Origin: Tenggerimyces flavus | GTDB lineage: Bacteria > Actinomycetota > Actinomycetes > Propionibacteriales > Actinopolymorphaceae | Reading direction: 5' to 3' | Assembly: GCF_016907715.1 (NCBI RefSeq) | Contig: NZ_JAFBCM010000001.1 | Location: forward strand, 6,820,001 to 6,884,000 | Length of the DNA stretch: 64,000 bases | Part shown: positions 23,747 through 32,916 of the stretch, piece after piece | How the letters are laid out: every line of letters begins with the position of its first letter | How positions within the stretch are numbered: position 1 is the stretch's first letter | Program-made: the position numbers and the translations under genes | Notes under the pieces: generated by a model | Database searches by the model: none | Told to the model about the DNA's origin: nothing | The model's input: only the letters and a program-made list of their open reading frames with translations

Positions 23747-25644
23747 CGACAGCGACCGGGCCGGAGAAGGCCCGGCACATCGACGACCGGATCACCCGCA
23801 TCGGCACCGACGAGCTCGTCGAGGCGTTCGGGCGGCCGGAAGGCGTCACCGACCTGCAGTCGCTGCGGCAGTGGGCCGCCGCCGAGAGCCGGACCGCGCT
23901 GTGGCCGATCGGGCGGTGGGCGGACGCGTGGCTCGGCACCGACGAGGCCGCGAACGTGATCGCCGCCGCGAACCGCCTGCGCGACGAGCCGACCGACGTG
24001 ACCGGTGCGCAACTCGGCAGGTCCGCGCGGTACGGCCACCACTACCTGGGCTGGCTCCACCCCGCCATTCAGGCTTGGGAGCTGACCGGCGACGAGGCGT
24101 ACGTCCACACGTTCGAGACATTGTTCCTCAACTGGGCAAGGGAAAAGGATGGCCTCGCCGGCGAGTGGCCCGGCCTCGACCTGGTCTGGTACTCGCTCGG
24201 CACCTGGGCCCGCGCCGCCCTCCTGCTCCCCGCGCTCGACAGCCTGCGCCGCTCGCCGCTCTCCGACGAGGCGTGGGGCGCGATCATGGCGACGCTGATC
24301 GGCGGCGCGCGATGGGCGTACGACGAGCACGACGCCTTCCGGCACGGCAACTGGCAGTTCGTCTCCGCCTCGCACCTGCTGCACATCGGCGCGGCCTACC
24401 CCCAGCTCATGGAGGCGGCGGCCTGGCGAGAACGCGGACGCGAACGGCTGATCGAGCACCTCGACCAGGACCTCCGCGACGACGGCGGCCACCACGAACG
24501 CTCCCCCGGCTACCACTCGATGTGTCTGGACGCGGTCCAGCTCGCCCTCGGGGTCGACGAGCTGCATCTCCACACCGGGCTGGCCGACCATCCGAAGGTG
24601 CGCGCGATGCACCACTGGCTGCTCGAGCTCACCGGCAACGGTGGCTGGGCGCCGCACCTACAGGACTCCGGCATCGTGTGGAGCGGCCCGTCGCTGCTGC
24701 GCGGTGGGCTGCTGCTCGACGACCAGGAGCTGGTCCGCGCGGCCGAACGCTGGCTGCCCGAGGAACGCGTCCTCCGCGAGCTCGCCGCGCTGCCGACAGC
24801 GTTCGCCGAACGCCGGCCGACCAGCTGGCCGAATCCCCACGAGGCAAGGTCGGTCCTGCTGCCGGCCAGCGGCTACGCGGTGCTCAAGGCGGACGACCTG
24901 CGCGTCGTCGTGAACTGCGGCCCGTACGTCGAGCACGAGCTCGAGTCGCACTCCCACCACGCCGTCCTCGACTTCGTCGTCGACCACGCCGGCGAGCCAC
25001 TGCTCTGGGAGGCCGGCGGACCGCCGGACTACGACGATCCGGCATACCAGACCTGGTATCGCGCCGCCCGCGGCCACAACACGGTGATGGTCGACTGCGG
25101 CGACCCGAGCCCGGACCGCGACGCCGTGGTGGAGTCGTTCCGCGAAACCGACGAGGTCGCGGTCCTCACCGCACGACACCGCGGGTACGGGTTCGTCCAG
25201 CGGCGCACGTTCGTGCTGGTCCGGACCGACCCGGCGTACCTCGTCGTCCGCGACACAGCGGAGGACGACAGCAACCGGACGTACGAGCTCCACCTGCACT
25301 CCCCCACGCCGTGGCGCGGCAAGGGCGACGAGTGGGAGAGCGGCGTACGGGCCTGGCTGATCGGGGCCGCGGACGACTCCACCCACCTGACGACCGGCAC
25401 AGCGCGCATCCCCAATCCAGAGCAGGGCACCGCGGAGTACGGGCCCCTGCACACGCTCGGCTGGCAACGTACGAGCGGCGACTTCACCACCGTCCTCGCC
25501 CCGACCACCGAGGGCTGGCACGTCTTCGGCACCGACAGCGCCCTCACGATCGCGCACCCCCAAGGCGAGGACCTCCTCACCCGTACGCAGCTCTCGCACA
25601 AGGACGCGGACGGCACCGTGCGCTGGCTGGTGGAGGTCGGATGA
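23743..25644 (+). CDS. Heparinase II/III-family polysaccharide lyase, probably cytoplasmic
   Basis: A 633-residue protein with the heparinase II/III plan: an N-terminal alpha/alpha toroid (about 1-330) and a C-terminal beta-sandwich (from about 340). DDGGHHERSPGYHSM at 246-260 is the toroid signature, with Asn, His and Tyr residues typical of these lyases, and ELESHSHHAVLDFVVDH marks the sandwich. Lyases of this type cleave uronic-acid linkages by beta-elimination (heparin, alginate, oligo-uronides). No signal peptide is visible, so it likely acts on imported oligosaccharides. ATG overlaps the upstream stop (ATGA), and its own stop overlaps the next start the same way. Confidence 0.88.
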   Translation: MTTATGPEKARHIDDRITRIGTDELVEAFGRPEGVTDLQSLRQWAAAESRTALWPIGRWADAWLGTDEAANVIAAANRLRDEPTDVTGAQLGRSARYGHHYLGWLHPAIQAWELTGDEAYVHTFETLFLNWAREKDGLAGEWPGLDLVWYSLGTWARAALLLPALDSLRRSPLSDEAWGAIMATLIGGARWAYDEHDAFRHGNWQFVSASHLLHIGAAYPQLMEAAAWRERGRERLIEHLDQDLRDDGGHHERSPGYHSMCLDAVQLALGVDELHLHTGLADHPKVRAMHHWLLELTGNGGWAPHLQDSGIVWSGPSLLRGGLLLDDQELVRAAERWLPEERVLRELAALPTAFAERRPTSWPNPHEARSVLLPASGYAVLKADDLRVVVNCGPYVEHELESHSHHAVLDFVVDHAGEPLLWEAGGPPDYDDPAYQTWYRAARGHNTVMVDCGDPSPDRDAVVESFRETDEVAVLTARHRGYGFVQRRTFVLVRTDPAYLVVRDTAEDDSNRTYELHLHSPTPWRGKGDEWESGVRAWLIGAADDSTHLTTGTARIPNPEQGTAEYGPLHTLGWQRTSGDFTTVLAPTTEGWHVFGTDSALTIAHPQGEDLLTRTQLSHKDADGTVRWLVEVG

Positions 25645-26384
25645 CCGCGCTCATCGACGCCTGCGCGTGGGTCGGCGCCCATCCCCGCGCGTACGTCGAC
25701 GACCACACCGCCGCCGGCCTCGCCGCGACCATGCGCCGGCTCGACATCGCCGCGGCGATGGTCGGCGCCACCGCCGCCGTCTGGCACGACCCCGTCGGCG
25801 GCAACGACGAGGCGCTCGCCGCCGCGACCCACCACGGACTGTTCCCCTGCTTCACCCTGGTCGGCTCCACCCCCGAGGAGTCCGACCCGCCGGCGCTGGT
25901 CGCGGAAGCGGTCGCGGCCGGCGTCGTCGGCTTCCGGATGGCGCCGTCGACGCACGGGTTCGACCCGACCGACGCCGCGCTCGATCCGACGTACGACGCG
26001 CTGGTGAGCACCGGGCGCCCCCTCACGATCGACGCCGACATCGGTCCGGCGAACCTCGACGCGCTCGCCGCGAGGTGGCCGAGGCTGACGCTGATCGTCT
26101 CGTCGATCGGCTACCGCGCGCTGCGGACGATCGCGCCGCTGTTCGCCCGCAGGCCCAACCTGCATGCGGACACGGTCAACTTCGCCACCCACGAGGGCTT
26201 CGAGTGGTTCGCCCGGCAGTACGGCGCTGAACGGCTGTTGTTCGCGACCGGCGCACCGTTCCGCGACCCGGCCGAGGCCGTCGGGCGGCTGATGTGGTCC
26301 GGGCTCACCGACGCCGACCGCGAGCTCGTCGGCCACGCGAACGCCGAGCGCCTGTTCCCCGGAGTGGTCGCCCATGTCGGCTGA
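25641..26384 (+). CDS. Amidohydrolase-2-like protein lacking the HxH metal motif
   Basis: A 247-residue TIM-barrel-like protein. Its overall sequence follows the amidohydrolase-2 family, including a GAERLLFATGAPF strand and the end GHANAERLF. But the N-terminal metal site, usually D-x-H-x-H, reads IDACAWVG (residues 5-12), and other expected His ligands are also not evident. It lies directly before a normal family member (26374) and overlaps it by 11 bp, so it may be an inactive or structural partner. Start at ATG 25641, overlapping the lyase stop (ATGA). Confidence 0.8.
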   Translation: MTALIDACAWVGAHPRAYVDDHTAAGLAATMRRLDIAAAMVGATAAVWHDPVGGNDEALAAATHHGLFPCFTLVGSTPEESDPPALVAEAVAAGVVGFRMAPSTHGFDPTDAALDPTYDALVSTGRPLTIDADIGPANLDALAARWPRLTLIVSSIGYRALRTIAPLFARRPNLHADTVNFATHEGFEWFARQYGAERLLFATGAPFRDPAEAVGRLMWSGLTDADRELVGHANAERLFPGVVAHVG

Positions 26385-27216
26385 GCTTCTGCGGGCGATG
26401 CGCGCCGGCCGCCCGCTGTCCGGCGTCGACGTGGTGGACGCGCACGCCCACCTCGGCACGTACAGCCTGTTCTTCGTCCCCGACTCCGACGCCGCCGCGA
26501 TGGTCGGCGTCATGGACCGGACCGGCGTACGGCTCACGGTGCTCTCGTCCAACCGCGCCATCCAGCACGACGCCCCAGCAGGCAACGACGAGACGCTGCG
26601 CGCGATCGACCGCTTCCCCGACCGCCTCGCCGGGTACGGCGTCGTCAACCCGTGGCAGCACCCCGAACGCGAGCTGGAACGCATCGCCGAGGACCAGAGG
26701 TTCCTCGGCTTCAAGGTGCACCCGGACCTGCACGAGTACCCGCTCACCGGCGACCTCTACGAGCCGCTGTGGGAACGCGCCGCCGCCGAACGCATCCCCG
26801 TCCTCACCCACACCTGGCACGGCTCGCGGTTCGACGACCCGGCGATGGTCGGCGAGGTGCTCGCGCGGCACCCCGGCATCCCGTTCCTGCTCGGCCACAG
26901 CGGCGTCAGCCCGGCCGGCATGGCCGCCTCCATCAAGGTCGCGCAGCGGCACCCCACCGCGTACCTCGAGATCTGCGGCTCGGGTATGACCGGGTCCCTT
27001 TTGCGCTGGTTGGTCGACCGGGTCGGCGCCGACCGGGTGCTGTTCGGCTCGGACTTCCCGTTCATCGACCAACGGTGTTCGCTTGGGCGAGTCGTCGGCG
27101 CGGGCTTCGACTCGGGCTCCGCAGCCGCCATCCTTGGCGGAAACGCCAGGTTGTTGTTCGGCCCACGGTCGCCGGAACGGTTCGGCACCGTGCAGTACGC
27201 GGAAGGCATCGCATGA
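26374..27216 (+). CDS. Amidohydrolase-2-family hydrolase or decarboxylase
   Basis: A 280-residue barrel enzyme with an intact metal site: VVDAHAHLG (His24, His26), LGFKVHPDLHEYP, PVLTHTWHG and VLFGSDFPF, where the Asp is the expected catalytic base. The family covers lactonases and decarboxylases acting on sugar lactones and aromatic acids; in a uronide pathway a lactonase role is plausible but not proven. It overlaps genes on both sides. The pairing with a metal-site-free paralogue just upstream is notable. Confidence 0.88.
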   Translation: MSAELLRAMRAGRPLSGVDVVDAHAHLGTYSLFFVPDSDAAAMVGVMDRTGVRLTVLSSNRAIQHDAPAGNDETLRAIDRFPDRLAGYGVVNPWQHPERELERIAEDQRFLGFKVHPDLHEYPLTGDLYEPLWERAAAERIPVLTHTWHGSRFDDPAMVGEVLARHPGIPFLLGHSGVSPAGMAASIKVAQRHPTAYLEICGSGMTGSLLRWLVDRVGADRVLFGSDFPFIDQRCSLGRVVGAGFDSGSAAAILGGNARLLFGPRSPERFGTVQYAEGIA

Positions 27217-28589
27217 CCGAGGACAAGCCGCTCCACGCCGTCGGGGAGAACGTGCCCGACCTCGCCGTCGGTCTGTTCGGCCCGCGCGCGATCGTCAAGG
27301 TGATGGTCGACGAGGGCAAGACCGTCGCCGCACGCCATCCGCGCCAGGCCGTACGGTTCCTCGCCGCCGGGCACGCCGACCTGTCCGAGGCCGCCGACCG
27401 GTACGTACGCCTCGCCGACCGCATCGACGTCGCGGTCTTCCCCGGCCCGATGCACTACGACCTCGCCCGCGCCGCCGGCTACCTGTCGGTGCCGTCGTCG
27501 TACGTCCGGCTCAGCGGCGCCGCGCTGTACTCCACGCTGCTCCGCGGCCGCGTGCACGGCGAGCTCGACCTGACCCGGATCTCGATCGACTCGCTCAGCC
27601 ACGCGGCCGTCGAGGAGGCGTACGAGGAGATCGACGTCCCCTCGGCCGGGGTGCGGTGTTCGCCGTACGCGGATCCCGAATCCGCGCTGCGGTTCGCCGA
27701 GTTCCACCGGCCGCTGCTGCGGTCCGGCGAGTCGACGATGGCGCTGACCACGATCCTCAGCGTCGAGCAGGAGCTGCGGTCCGAGGGCTTTCCGGTCATG
27801 CGGATCCAGCCGACGCGCGCGACGATCCGGGAGGCGCTGGAGACGGCCGTACTCCTCGGCCACGGGTCGAAGCTCGGCGAGCAGCAGATCGCGATGATCG
27901 CGGTGCAGGTCCTCACGGAGGGGTCGCTCGCGAACGGCAGCAGTTACTGGCAGCAGGAGGCCGCGCTCTCCGTCCACCGGCTGCTGCTTGCCGAGGCGCG
28001 GACGGCCGGCGCGACGGTCGCCCGGCGCGGGGACGCTTCGTTCGTCCTGACGACGACGTTCGGTGGGCTCGACTCGCTGACCGCGCACCTGCAGCACGCG
28101 CCGTTCATCAACGCGATCCAGCAGCGGCTCGGGCTGCCGGTCGCGGTGGGCATCGGCGTGGGCAACACCGCCCGGGACGCCGAGGGCAACGCGCTGGTCG
28201 GACTGGAGGGTTCGCTGGAGCAGCGCGGCGAGGTCGCGGTGTACGTCGACGGCGGCGACGCCGCGATCGTGCTCACCGCGCCGGACCGCGCCGCCGACGA
28301 GCCCGAGTCCTCCGACCGCGAACGCGAGCGGGCGGTCGCCGTACTGGAACGGATCCTGTCCGCGCACCCCGCCGCCGGCGAACAGCCGCCGGTCGTCGGG
28401 GTCGAGGAGGTCAGCTCCGCGCTCGGCGTGACCGACCGGACCGGGCGGCGGCTGCTCAAGCAGCTCGTCGAGGCCGGCTTGGCCTGGCCGCTGCCGCCGG
28501 TCGCCCCGCCGGGCGGCGGCCGGCCCCGACTGCAGTTCCGCCTGTTGCCGGACAGTCGTCCGGCGACCTCGACGAGCCTGTTCGGCTGA
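27213..28589 (+). CDS. Predicted multidomain regulator: sensor, degenerate cyclase-like and C-terminal helix-turn-helix regions
   Basis: A 458-residue soluble protein of no family I can name with certainty. Residues 1-200 look like a ligand-sensing alpha/beta domain (AVGLFGPRAIVKVM; DVAVFPGPMHYDLARAAGYL). Residues about 265-345 resemble a GGDEF or nucleotide-cyclase fold (FVLTTTFGGLDSLTAHL; LPVAVGIGVGNTARDAEGNA) but have no GGDEF-type active site. Residues about 390-430 read as a winged helix (VEEVSSALGVTDRTGRRLLK). It sits fifth among catabolic genes with 4-bp overlap upstream, so it is a good candidate to sense the pathway substrate and bind the 28-bp operator. This role is inference. Confidence 0.6.
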   Translation: MTEDKPLHAVGENVPDLAVGLFGPRAIVKVMVDEGKTVAARHPRQAVRFLAAGHADLSEAADRYVRLADRIDVAVFPGPMHYDLARAAGYLSVPSSYVRLSGAALYSTLLRGRVHGELDLTRISIDSLSHAAVEEAYEEIDVPSAGVRCSPYADPESALRFAEFHRPLLRSGESTMALTTILSVEQELRSEGFPVMRIQPTRATIREALETAVLLGHGSKLGEQQIAMIAVQVLTEGSLANGSSYWQQEAALSVHRLLLAEARTAGATVARRGDASFVLTTTFGGLDSLTAHLQHAPFINAIQQRLGLPVAVGIGVGNTARDAEGNALVGLEGSLEQRGEVAVYVDGGDAAIVLTAPDRAADEPESSDRERERAVAVLERILSAHPAAGEQPPVVGVEEVSSALGVTDRTGRRLLKQLVEAGLAWPLPPVAPPGGGRPRLQFRLLPDSRPATSTSLFG

Positions 28590-28599
28590 GGTTGTTGCG

Positions 28600-29904
28600 A
28601 TGGTGACTCGTACGCGCGCCGACGAGATGTACGCCCGAGCCCGGCTGACGATCGCCGGCGGGGTGTCGAGCGACGCCCGGCGAGCGGCCGGAACGCCGTT
28701 GTTCGTCGACCACGCCCGCGGCGCGGAGCTGTGGGACGTCGACGGCAACCGGATCGTCGACTACGTGCTCGGCCAGGGCCCGAACCTGCTCGGGCACGCC
28801 GCCCCGGTGGTCGCCGAGGCGGTTTCCGCTCAGGTGACGCGTGGGGTGGCGTACGCGGCCCAGCACGCTCTGGAGCACGTCGTGGCCGAGCGGTTGTGCG
28901 CGATGGTGCCCGGCGCGGAGCTGGTGCGCTTCAACACGGTCGGGTCGGAGGCCGTGCACGCCGCGCTGCGGTTGGCCCGCGGCTACACCGGCCGGCGCAA
29001 GGTGGTGAAGTTCGAGGGGCACTACCACGGTTGGTTCGACACCGTCCTGTACAGCGTGCATCCCCCGCTGGACGCCGCCGGCGCGGCGGCGCGGCCGGCG
29101 ACGGTGCCGGGGTCGGCGGGACTGACGCCGGGTGCGGGCGACGAGCTGGTCGTGCTGCCGTTCAACGACCTCGAGGCCGTGCGTACGTACGTCACCGCGC
29201 ACGCCGACGAGGTCGCCGCGGTGATCTGCGAGCCGCTGCTGTGCAACTCCGGCGTGATCTCGCCGTTGCCGGGCTTCCTTGCTGGGTTGAGAGAAGTGTG
29301 TACGGAGACGGGTGCGCTGCTGATCTTCGACGAGATCATCACCGGCTTCCGGCTCGCTGCCGGCGGGGCGCAGGAGTTCTTCGGTGTCACGCCCGACCTG
29401 GCGGCGTTCGGCAAGGCGATGGCTGGCGGGATGCAGGTGTCCGCGCTCGCCGGCCGCGCCGAGTTCATGGCGGCGATCGCGGACGGGCGGGTCGCGCACG
29501 CGGGCACGTTCAACTCCCAGCCCGTCGCGATGGCGGCAGCCGCCGCGGTGCTCGAGGTCCTGGACGAGAAGCGCGACCAGATCTACCCGCCGCTGCACGC
29601 GACCGGCCGCTCGCTGATGGACGGCATCCGCGCGGCGGCCGAGAAGCACGGCGTCCCGGTGCTGGTCACGGGTCCGGGAGCGCTGTTCCAGGTGTACGTG
29701 ACGGAGAGCCCCGAGGTGAACGACTACCGCGCCTTCGCCTCGACCGACCGCGCGGCGATGCAGCGGCTGCACGAGCTGCTGCTGGACCGCGGCATCTACA
29801 CCGTTCCGCGTGGCCTGTGGTTCCTGTCCACCGAGCACACCGCCGCGCACGTCGAGGAGACGCTCACGGCGGTGGACTCGGCGTTCGCGGAGCTCAGTCG
29901 CTGA
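28600..29904 (+). CDS. Class III PLP-dependent aminotransferase (glutamate-1-semialdehyde aminomutase-like)
   Basis: A 434-residue aminotransferase of the GSAM/acetylornithine fold. The PLP Lys is Lys272 in AFGKAMAGG; DEIITGFR (244-251) holds the cofactor-binding Asp, and FNTVGSEAVHAALRLAR binds the phosphate. Catabolic relatives move amino groups on sugar-derived or beta-amino acids, which fits a pathway that must remove nitrogen from an amino sugar. GAGG lies upstream of ATG 28600. Its last 11 bp overlap the convergent propeller gene, where the two operons meet. Confidence 0.9.
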   Translation: MVTRTRADEMYARARLTIAGGVSSDARRAAGTPLFVDHARGAELWDVDGNRIVDYVLGQGPNLLGHAAPVVAEAVSAQVTRGVAYAAQHALEHVVAERLCAMVPGAELVRFNTVGSEAVHAALRLARGYTGRRKVVKFEGHYHGWFDTVLYSVHPPLDAAGAAARPATVPGSAGLTPGAGDELVVLPFNDLEAVRTYVTAHADEVAAVICEPLLCNSGVISPLPGFLAGLREVCTETGALLIFDEIITGFRLAAGGAQEFFGVTPDLAAFGKAMAGGMQVSALAGRAEFMAAIADGRVAHAGTFNSQPVAMAAAAAVLEVLDEKRDQIYPPLHATGRSLMDGIRAAAEKHGVPVLVTGPGALFQVYVTESPEVNDYRAFASTDRAAMQRLHELLLDRGIYTVPRGLWFLSTEHTAAHVEETLTAVDSAFAELSR

Positions 29905-31690
29905 GCCGTACGCGCACCAGGTCGCGGTCCCGGATCGTGTAGACGGCGTCGGTCTTCTCGTCGTAGTACGGCGCCGGTGGGTTGAACCAGTCGCCGGCCA
30001 GGCCGTCCGCGACAATGGTCAACCCGTCGGCGTCGACGCGGAAGACCGTGTCCCCGCTCGCGCCGTAGAGGTCGCCGCCGCGTTCGAAGAGCGTGCCGCT
30101 CGTCTTGTCCGGCGTCGAGTACGTCGCGACGACCTCGCGCGCGGCGACGTCCGCACGGAAGAGCGTGCCGCGATTCGTCAACCCGTACAGGTGATCGCCG
30201 TACGTCCGCAGCGAGAGGATCGCCTCCTCCCCCGCCAGCGGGACCCACCGCCACAGCACGGCGAACGTGGACAGGTCGACCGCCGCGAGCTCGCACTCCG
30301 ACGCTACGCCCTCGACGCCGTCCGCCCCGATGCTGCCGCCGAGATACGCGACACAACCATCGGCGGCGATCGCGCTGACGCCCTGCTGGGGAAGGGGATC
30401 GTCGAGGCGCTCCACCGCTCCTGTGTCGAGGGAGTAGCGGGAGAACGAACCGCCGATCAGTCCGTAGTCGGAGCGCGAGCCGATGAGGAGAGCGTTTCGT
30501 TCGGCGTGGTGGACGAGCGACAGCGGACGGTTCTGCCGGCCGCCGAGCGTCGCGATCCGTTCCACCTCGCCCGTGCGCGGGTCGTACGTCTCCAGGTGCG
30601 CGCCCGGATAGAGCGCCAGGTAGAGCTTGCCGTCGACGGAGAGGGACTTCTTCGCCTCGCCGCCCACCACGATCCGGCGCGCGTCGCCGGTGCGCAGGTC
30701 GTGGACGGACATCCGGTAGTTGCCGCCCACATAGGCGTTCTCACCGTCGACCGACACCGACTGCACGGGCTCCGGCCCACCGGGAGCGCCCGCGTCCAGC
30801 AGGCTGCGAAGCCCCGGCGTGCCCAGCTTCCACAGATCGCCGCCGCCGGTGACGCCGAGGATCCCGCCGTCGATCGGCACGAGCGCGCGAGCCTCCTCCG
30901 CTGCGGGCACCCCGAGCCGTTCCAGCGCTCCCGCGCGGAACCGGAAGACCGCGCCGGTGTTCCCGGTAGCGAACACCACGCCGTCGTCCTCGAGCAGGAT
31001 CGCGTCGATCCCGCCCTCGCCGACGTCGATGGTCGTGACCCCGCTGGTGCGATCCACGACGACGAGGTAGCCGTGCGGGGCGGTGCCGGCGACGACCCGG
31101 TCGGCGTCGGCCACCAGCGTCCGGACGAACGTCTCGCCCTCGATCGACAACACCTCGCGGAACTCGCGCAGCGTCGGGTCGTATGCCATCAGGTGCGCCG
31201 TCTCACCGCCCGCTCCGGCATAGACCGTCCCGTCCGCCCCGATGGCGACGCAGCGCACGTAACGCTGCCCAGGGCAGGCCTCTCCGAGGTCGTCGACCTC
31301 GCCCGTGGTGGGATCGATCGCGTACACGCGACCGCCCGGATAGCTGCCCGCGTAGAGCGTCCCGTCCCGGGCGGTCACGAGGTCCCAGACGAAGTCCTCC
31401 TCGGGCAGGTCCGCGAGCAGGCGTGTCTGGTTCGTCACCGGGTCGTAGCGGACGATCGCCGCGGGGGCGTAGGTGCCGAGGTGGACCACTCCGCCGGCTG
31501 CCGTCGCCGCCCAGCTCCCCGAGCCGATCGGCAGCGCCGCCGACGCGACCACCCGGTCGGTGGCCAGGTCGTAGCGCAGCACGCTCGTGGGACGGATCCC
31601 GCGCGTGCCGAGGAACAGGTCGGTGCCGTCCTTGGCCGCCGAGGTGATCGGTGACGCGACGATGCCGGGGCCGAGGTTGTCGACGTTCAT
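29894..31690 (-). CDS. Beta-propeller protein with PQQ/WD-like repeats, cytoplasmic
   Basis: A 598-residue protein built of repeated ~45-residue blades such as DGTLYAGSYPGGRVYAIDP, DGTVYAGAGGETAHLMAYDP and GDHLYGLTNRGTLFRADV. It has no signal peptide. ATG 31690 overlaps the stop of the AGE-like gene (ATGA). Similar propellers in pectin and glycosaminoglycan loci are oligo-uronide lyases or binding proteins, but I see no catalytic motif that decides between these. It is the last gene of the minus-strand operon. Confidence 0.75.
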   Translation of the reverse strand: MNVDNLGPGIVASPITSAAKDGTDLFLGTRGIRPTSVLRYDLATDRVVASAALPIGSGSWAATAAGGVVHLGTYAPAAIVRYDPVTNQTRLLADLPEEDFVWDLVTARDGTLYAGSYPGGRVYAIDPTTGEVDDLGEACPGQRYVRCVAIGADGTVYAGAGGETAHLMAYDPTLREFREVLSIEGETFVRTLVADADRVVAGTAPHGYLVVVDRTSGVTTIDVGEGGIDAILLEDDGVVFATGNTGAVFRFRAGALERLGVPAAEEARALVPIDGGILGVTGGGDLWKLGTPGLRSLLDAGAPGGPEPVQSVSVDGENAYVGGNYRMSVHDLRTGDARRIVVGGEAKKSLSVDGKLYLALYPGAHLETYDPRTGEVERIATLGGRQNRPLSLVHHAERNALLIGSRSDYGLIGGSFSRYSLDTGAVERLDDPLPQQGVSAIAADGCVAYLGGSIGADGVEGVASECELAAVDLSTFAVLWRWVPLAGEEAILSLRTYGDHLYGLTNRGTLFRADVAAREVVATYSTPDKTSGTLFERGGDLYGASGDTVFRVDADGLTIVADGLAGDWFNPPAPYYDEKTDAVYTIRDRDLVRVRLSD

Positions 31691-32916
31691 GCCGCTCCGA
31701 GACGTGCGGTGAGGAGGAGGGACCTCGCTACGTGGAACGGGTCCTTGACCGGCAGGCCGATCAGCTGGTCGACGGGTGCTCCGTGCCGATCGCGGATCTG
31801 GATCCACTCCCTGCCGTTGGGGTCGGGGAACGTCGCGTACGCGTAGTCGCGCAGCCGTTCGTGCCAGTCGAGCAGCTCGTCGGAGTCGTACCTCTCCGCC
31901 AACAACGCCGTGGTGTAAAGCGATTCGGCGTGTGGCCACCACAGTTTCGTCGACCAGGTGCGGTCGACCAGGTCCTCGTACGGGACGCCGATCCGCGCAC
32001 CGGTCGGCGGGCCGCCGTCGCGGTCGGTGAACCGGAACAGCCCACCTTCGTCGGCGTCCCAACCCAGCTCCAGCGAACGTACGGCGAGCCGTACGCACCA
32101 CTCGCCCAGCTTCGCGCCCACGTCGGGCAGCGCGTCGCCCGCGTCGACGAGGAACCACAGCAGCTCGAGCACGTGCCCGGGCGTGCGGTGCCGTTCCATC
32201 AGGGTGTCGCGCGGTGCGGCGGACGTGAACTCCGCAGGCAGCCCGTCGCCGGAGGACTGCGCGATCAGCAGCTCCGCCCAGTGCGTGGCGATGTCGCGTA
32301 CGCCAGCTTCGCCGGTCGCGCGGAAGAGAGCGGTGGACGCGCTCAGCATCATCATCCCGACGGCCAGGCTGGTCATGCCCTCGGGCACCGGGTACGGCTC
32401 GCTCCGGATCTCGCTGCGCCTGATCCGGTCGCTCGCCGAGGCGAGGACGTCCTGCGCCGTCTTCGTCCAGACCGCCGCGCGCTCGGAGCCGGCATGCGCG
32501 CTCGCGGCGCCGGCGAGGCCGAGGACGAGGAACAGGTCCGCGTAGATGCTCGCGTGCAACGTGCCGTCGGCCTGGGCGATCGGCTCGCCGTCCGCGGTGA
32601 GCTGGTAGATCGTCGACCCGTCCGGCAGCACGGCGTGCGCGACGAGGAAGTCGGCGGTCCGCGCTGCACGAGCAGCGGCCTGGTCGGCGCCGAAGACCGA
32701 CAGCTTCTCCTCGGTCGCGATCGCGCCGACCAGCCAGGCCCAGCGGCCCTGGCTCCAGGTGTACTTGTCGGTCGAGACGAGCTCGCCGGCGTTGTCGAAG
32801 CAGGTGTAGACCCCGCCCCGTTCGTCGTCGCTGCCGTTACTGAACCACCACGGCAGCACCTGGGTGTTGAGATGCTCCAGGTGCTGCGTGGCGTACGTCT
32901 GCAGTCGAGGGGTCAT
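31687..32916 (-). CDS. AGE-family epimerase/isomerase
   Basis: A 409-residue alpha/alpha-barrel sugar epimerase or isomerase of the N-acylglucosamine 2-epimerase family. ERGGVYTCFDNAGE, the internal SIYADLFLVLGL, and RHRTPGHVLELLWFL with its conserved His, plus late TWSTKLWWPHAESLY, match the family's active-site helices. Members interconvert GlcNAc/ManNAc, mannose/fructose or cellobiose-type sugars; in this locus an acylamino sugar or an aldose is likely. ATG 32916 overlaps the upstream stop by 4 bp, and its own stop overlaps the propeller start. Confidence 0.88.
   Translation of the reverse strand: MTPRLQTYATQHLEHLNTQVLPWWFSNGSDDERGGVYTCFDNAGELVSTDKYTWSQGRWAWLVGAIATEEKLSVFGADQAAARAARTADFLVAHAVLPDGSTIYQLTADGEPIAQADGTLHASIYADLFLVLGLAGAASAHAGSERAAVWTKTAQDVLASASDRIRRSEIRSEPYPVPEGMTSLAVGMMMLSASTALFRATGEAGVRDIATHWAELLIAQSSGDGLPAEFTSAAPRDTLMERHRTPGHVLELLWFLVDAGDALPDVGAKLGEWCVRLAVRSLELGWDADEGGLFRFTDRDGGPPTGARIGVPYEDLVDRTWSTKLWWPHAESLYTTALLAERYDSDELLDWHERLRDYAYATFPDPNGREWIQIRDRHGAPVDQLIGLPVKDPFHVARSLLLTARLGAA

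Noticed and set aside
23871-25640. Long frame upstream of 25641 in another frame of the lyase gene
   Set aside because: Arg/Pro-rich out-of-frame reading of the lyase; only the part from 25641 is a protein.
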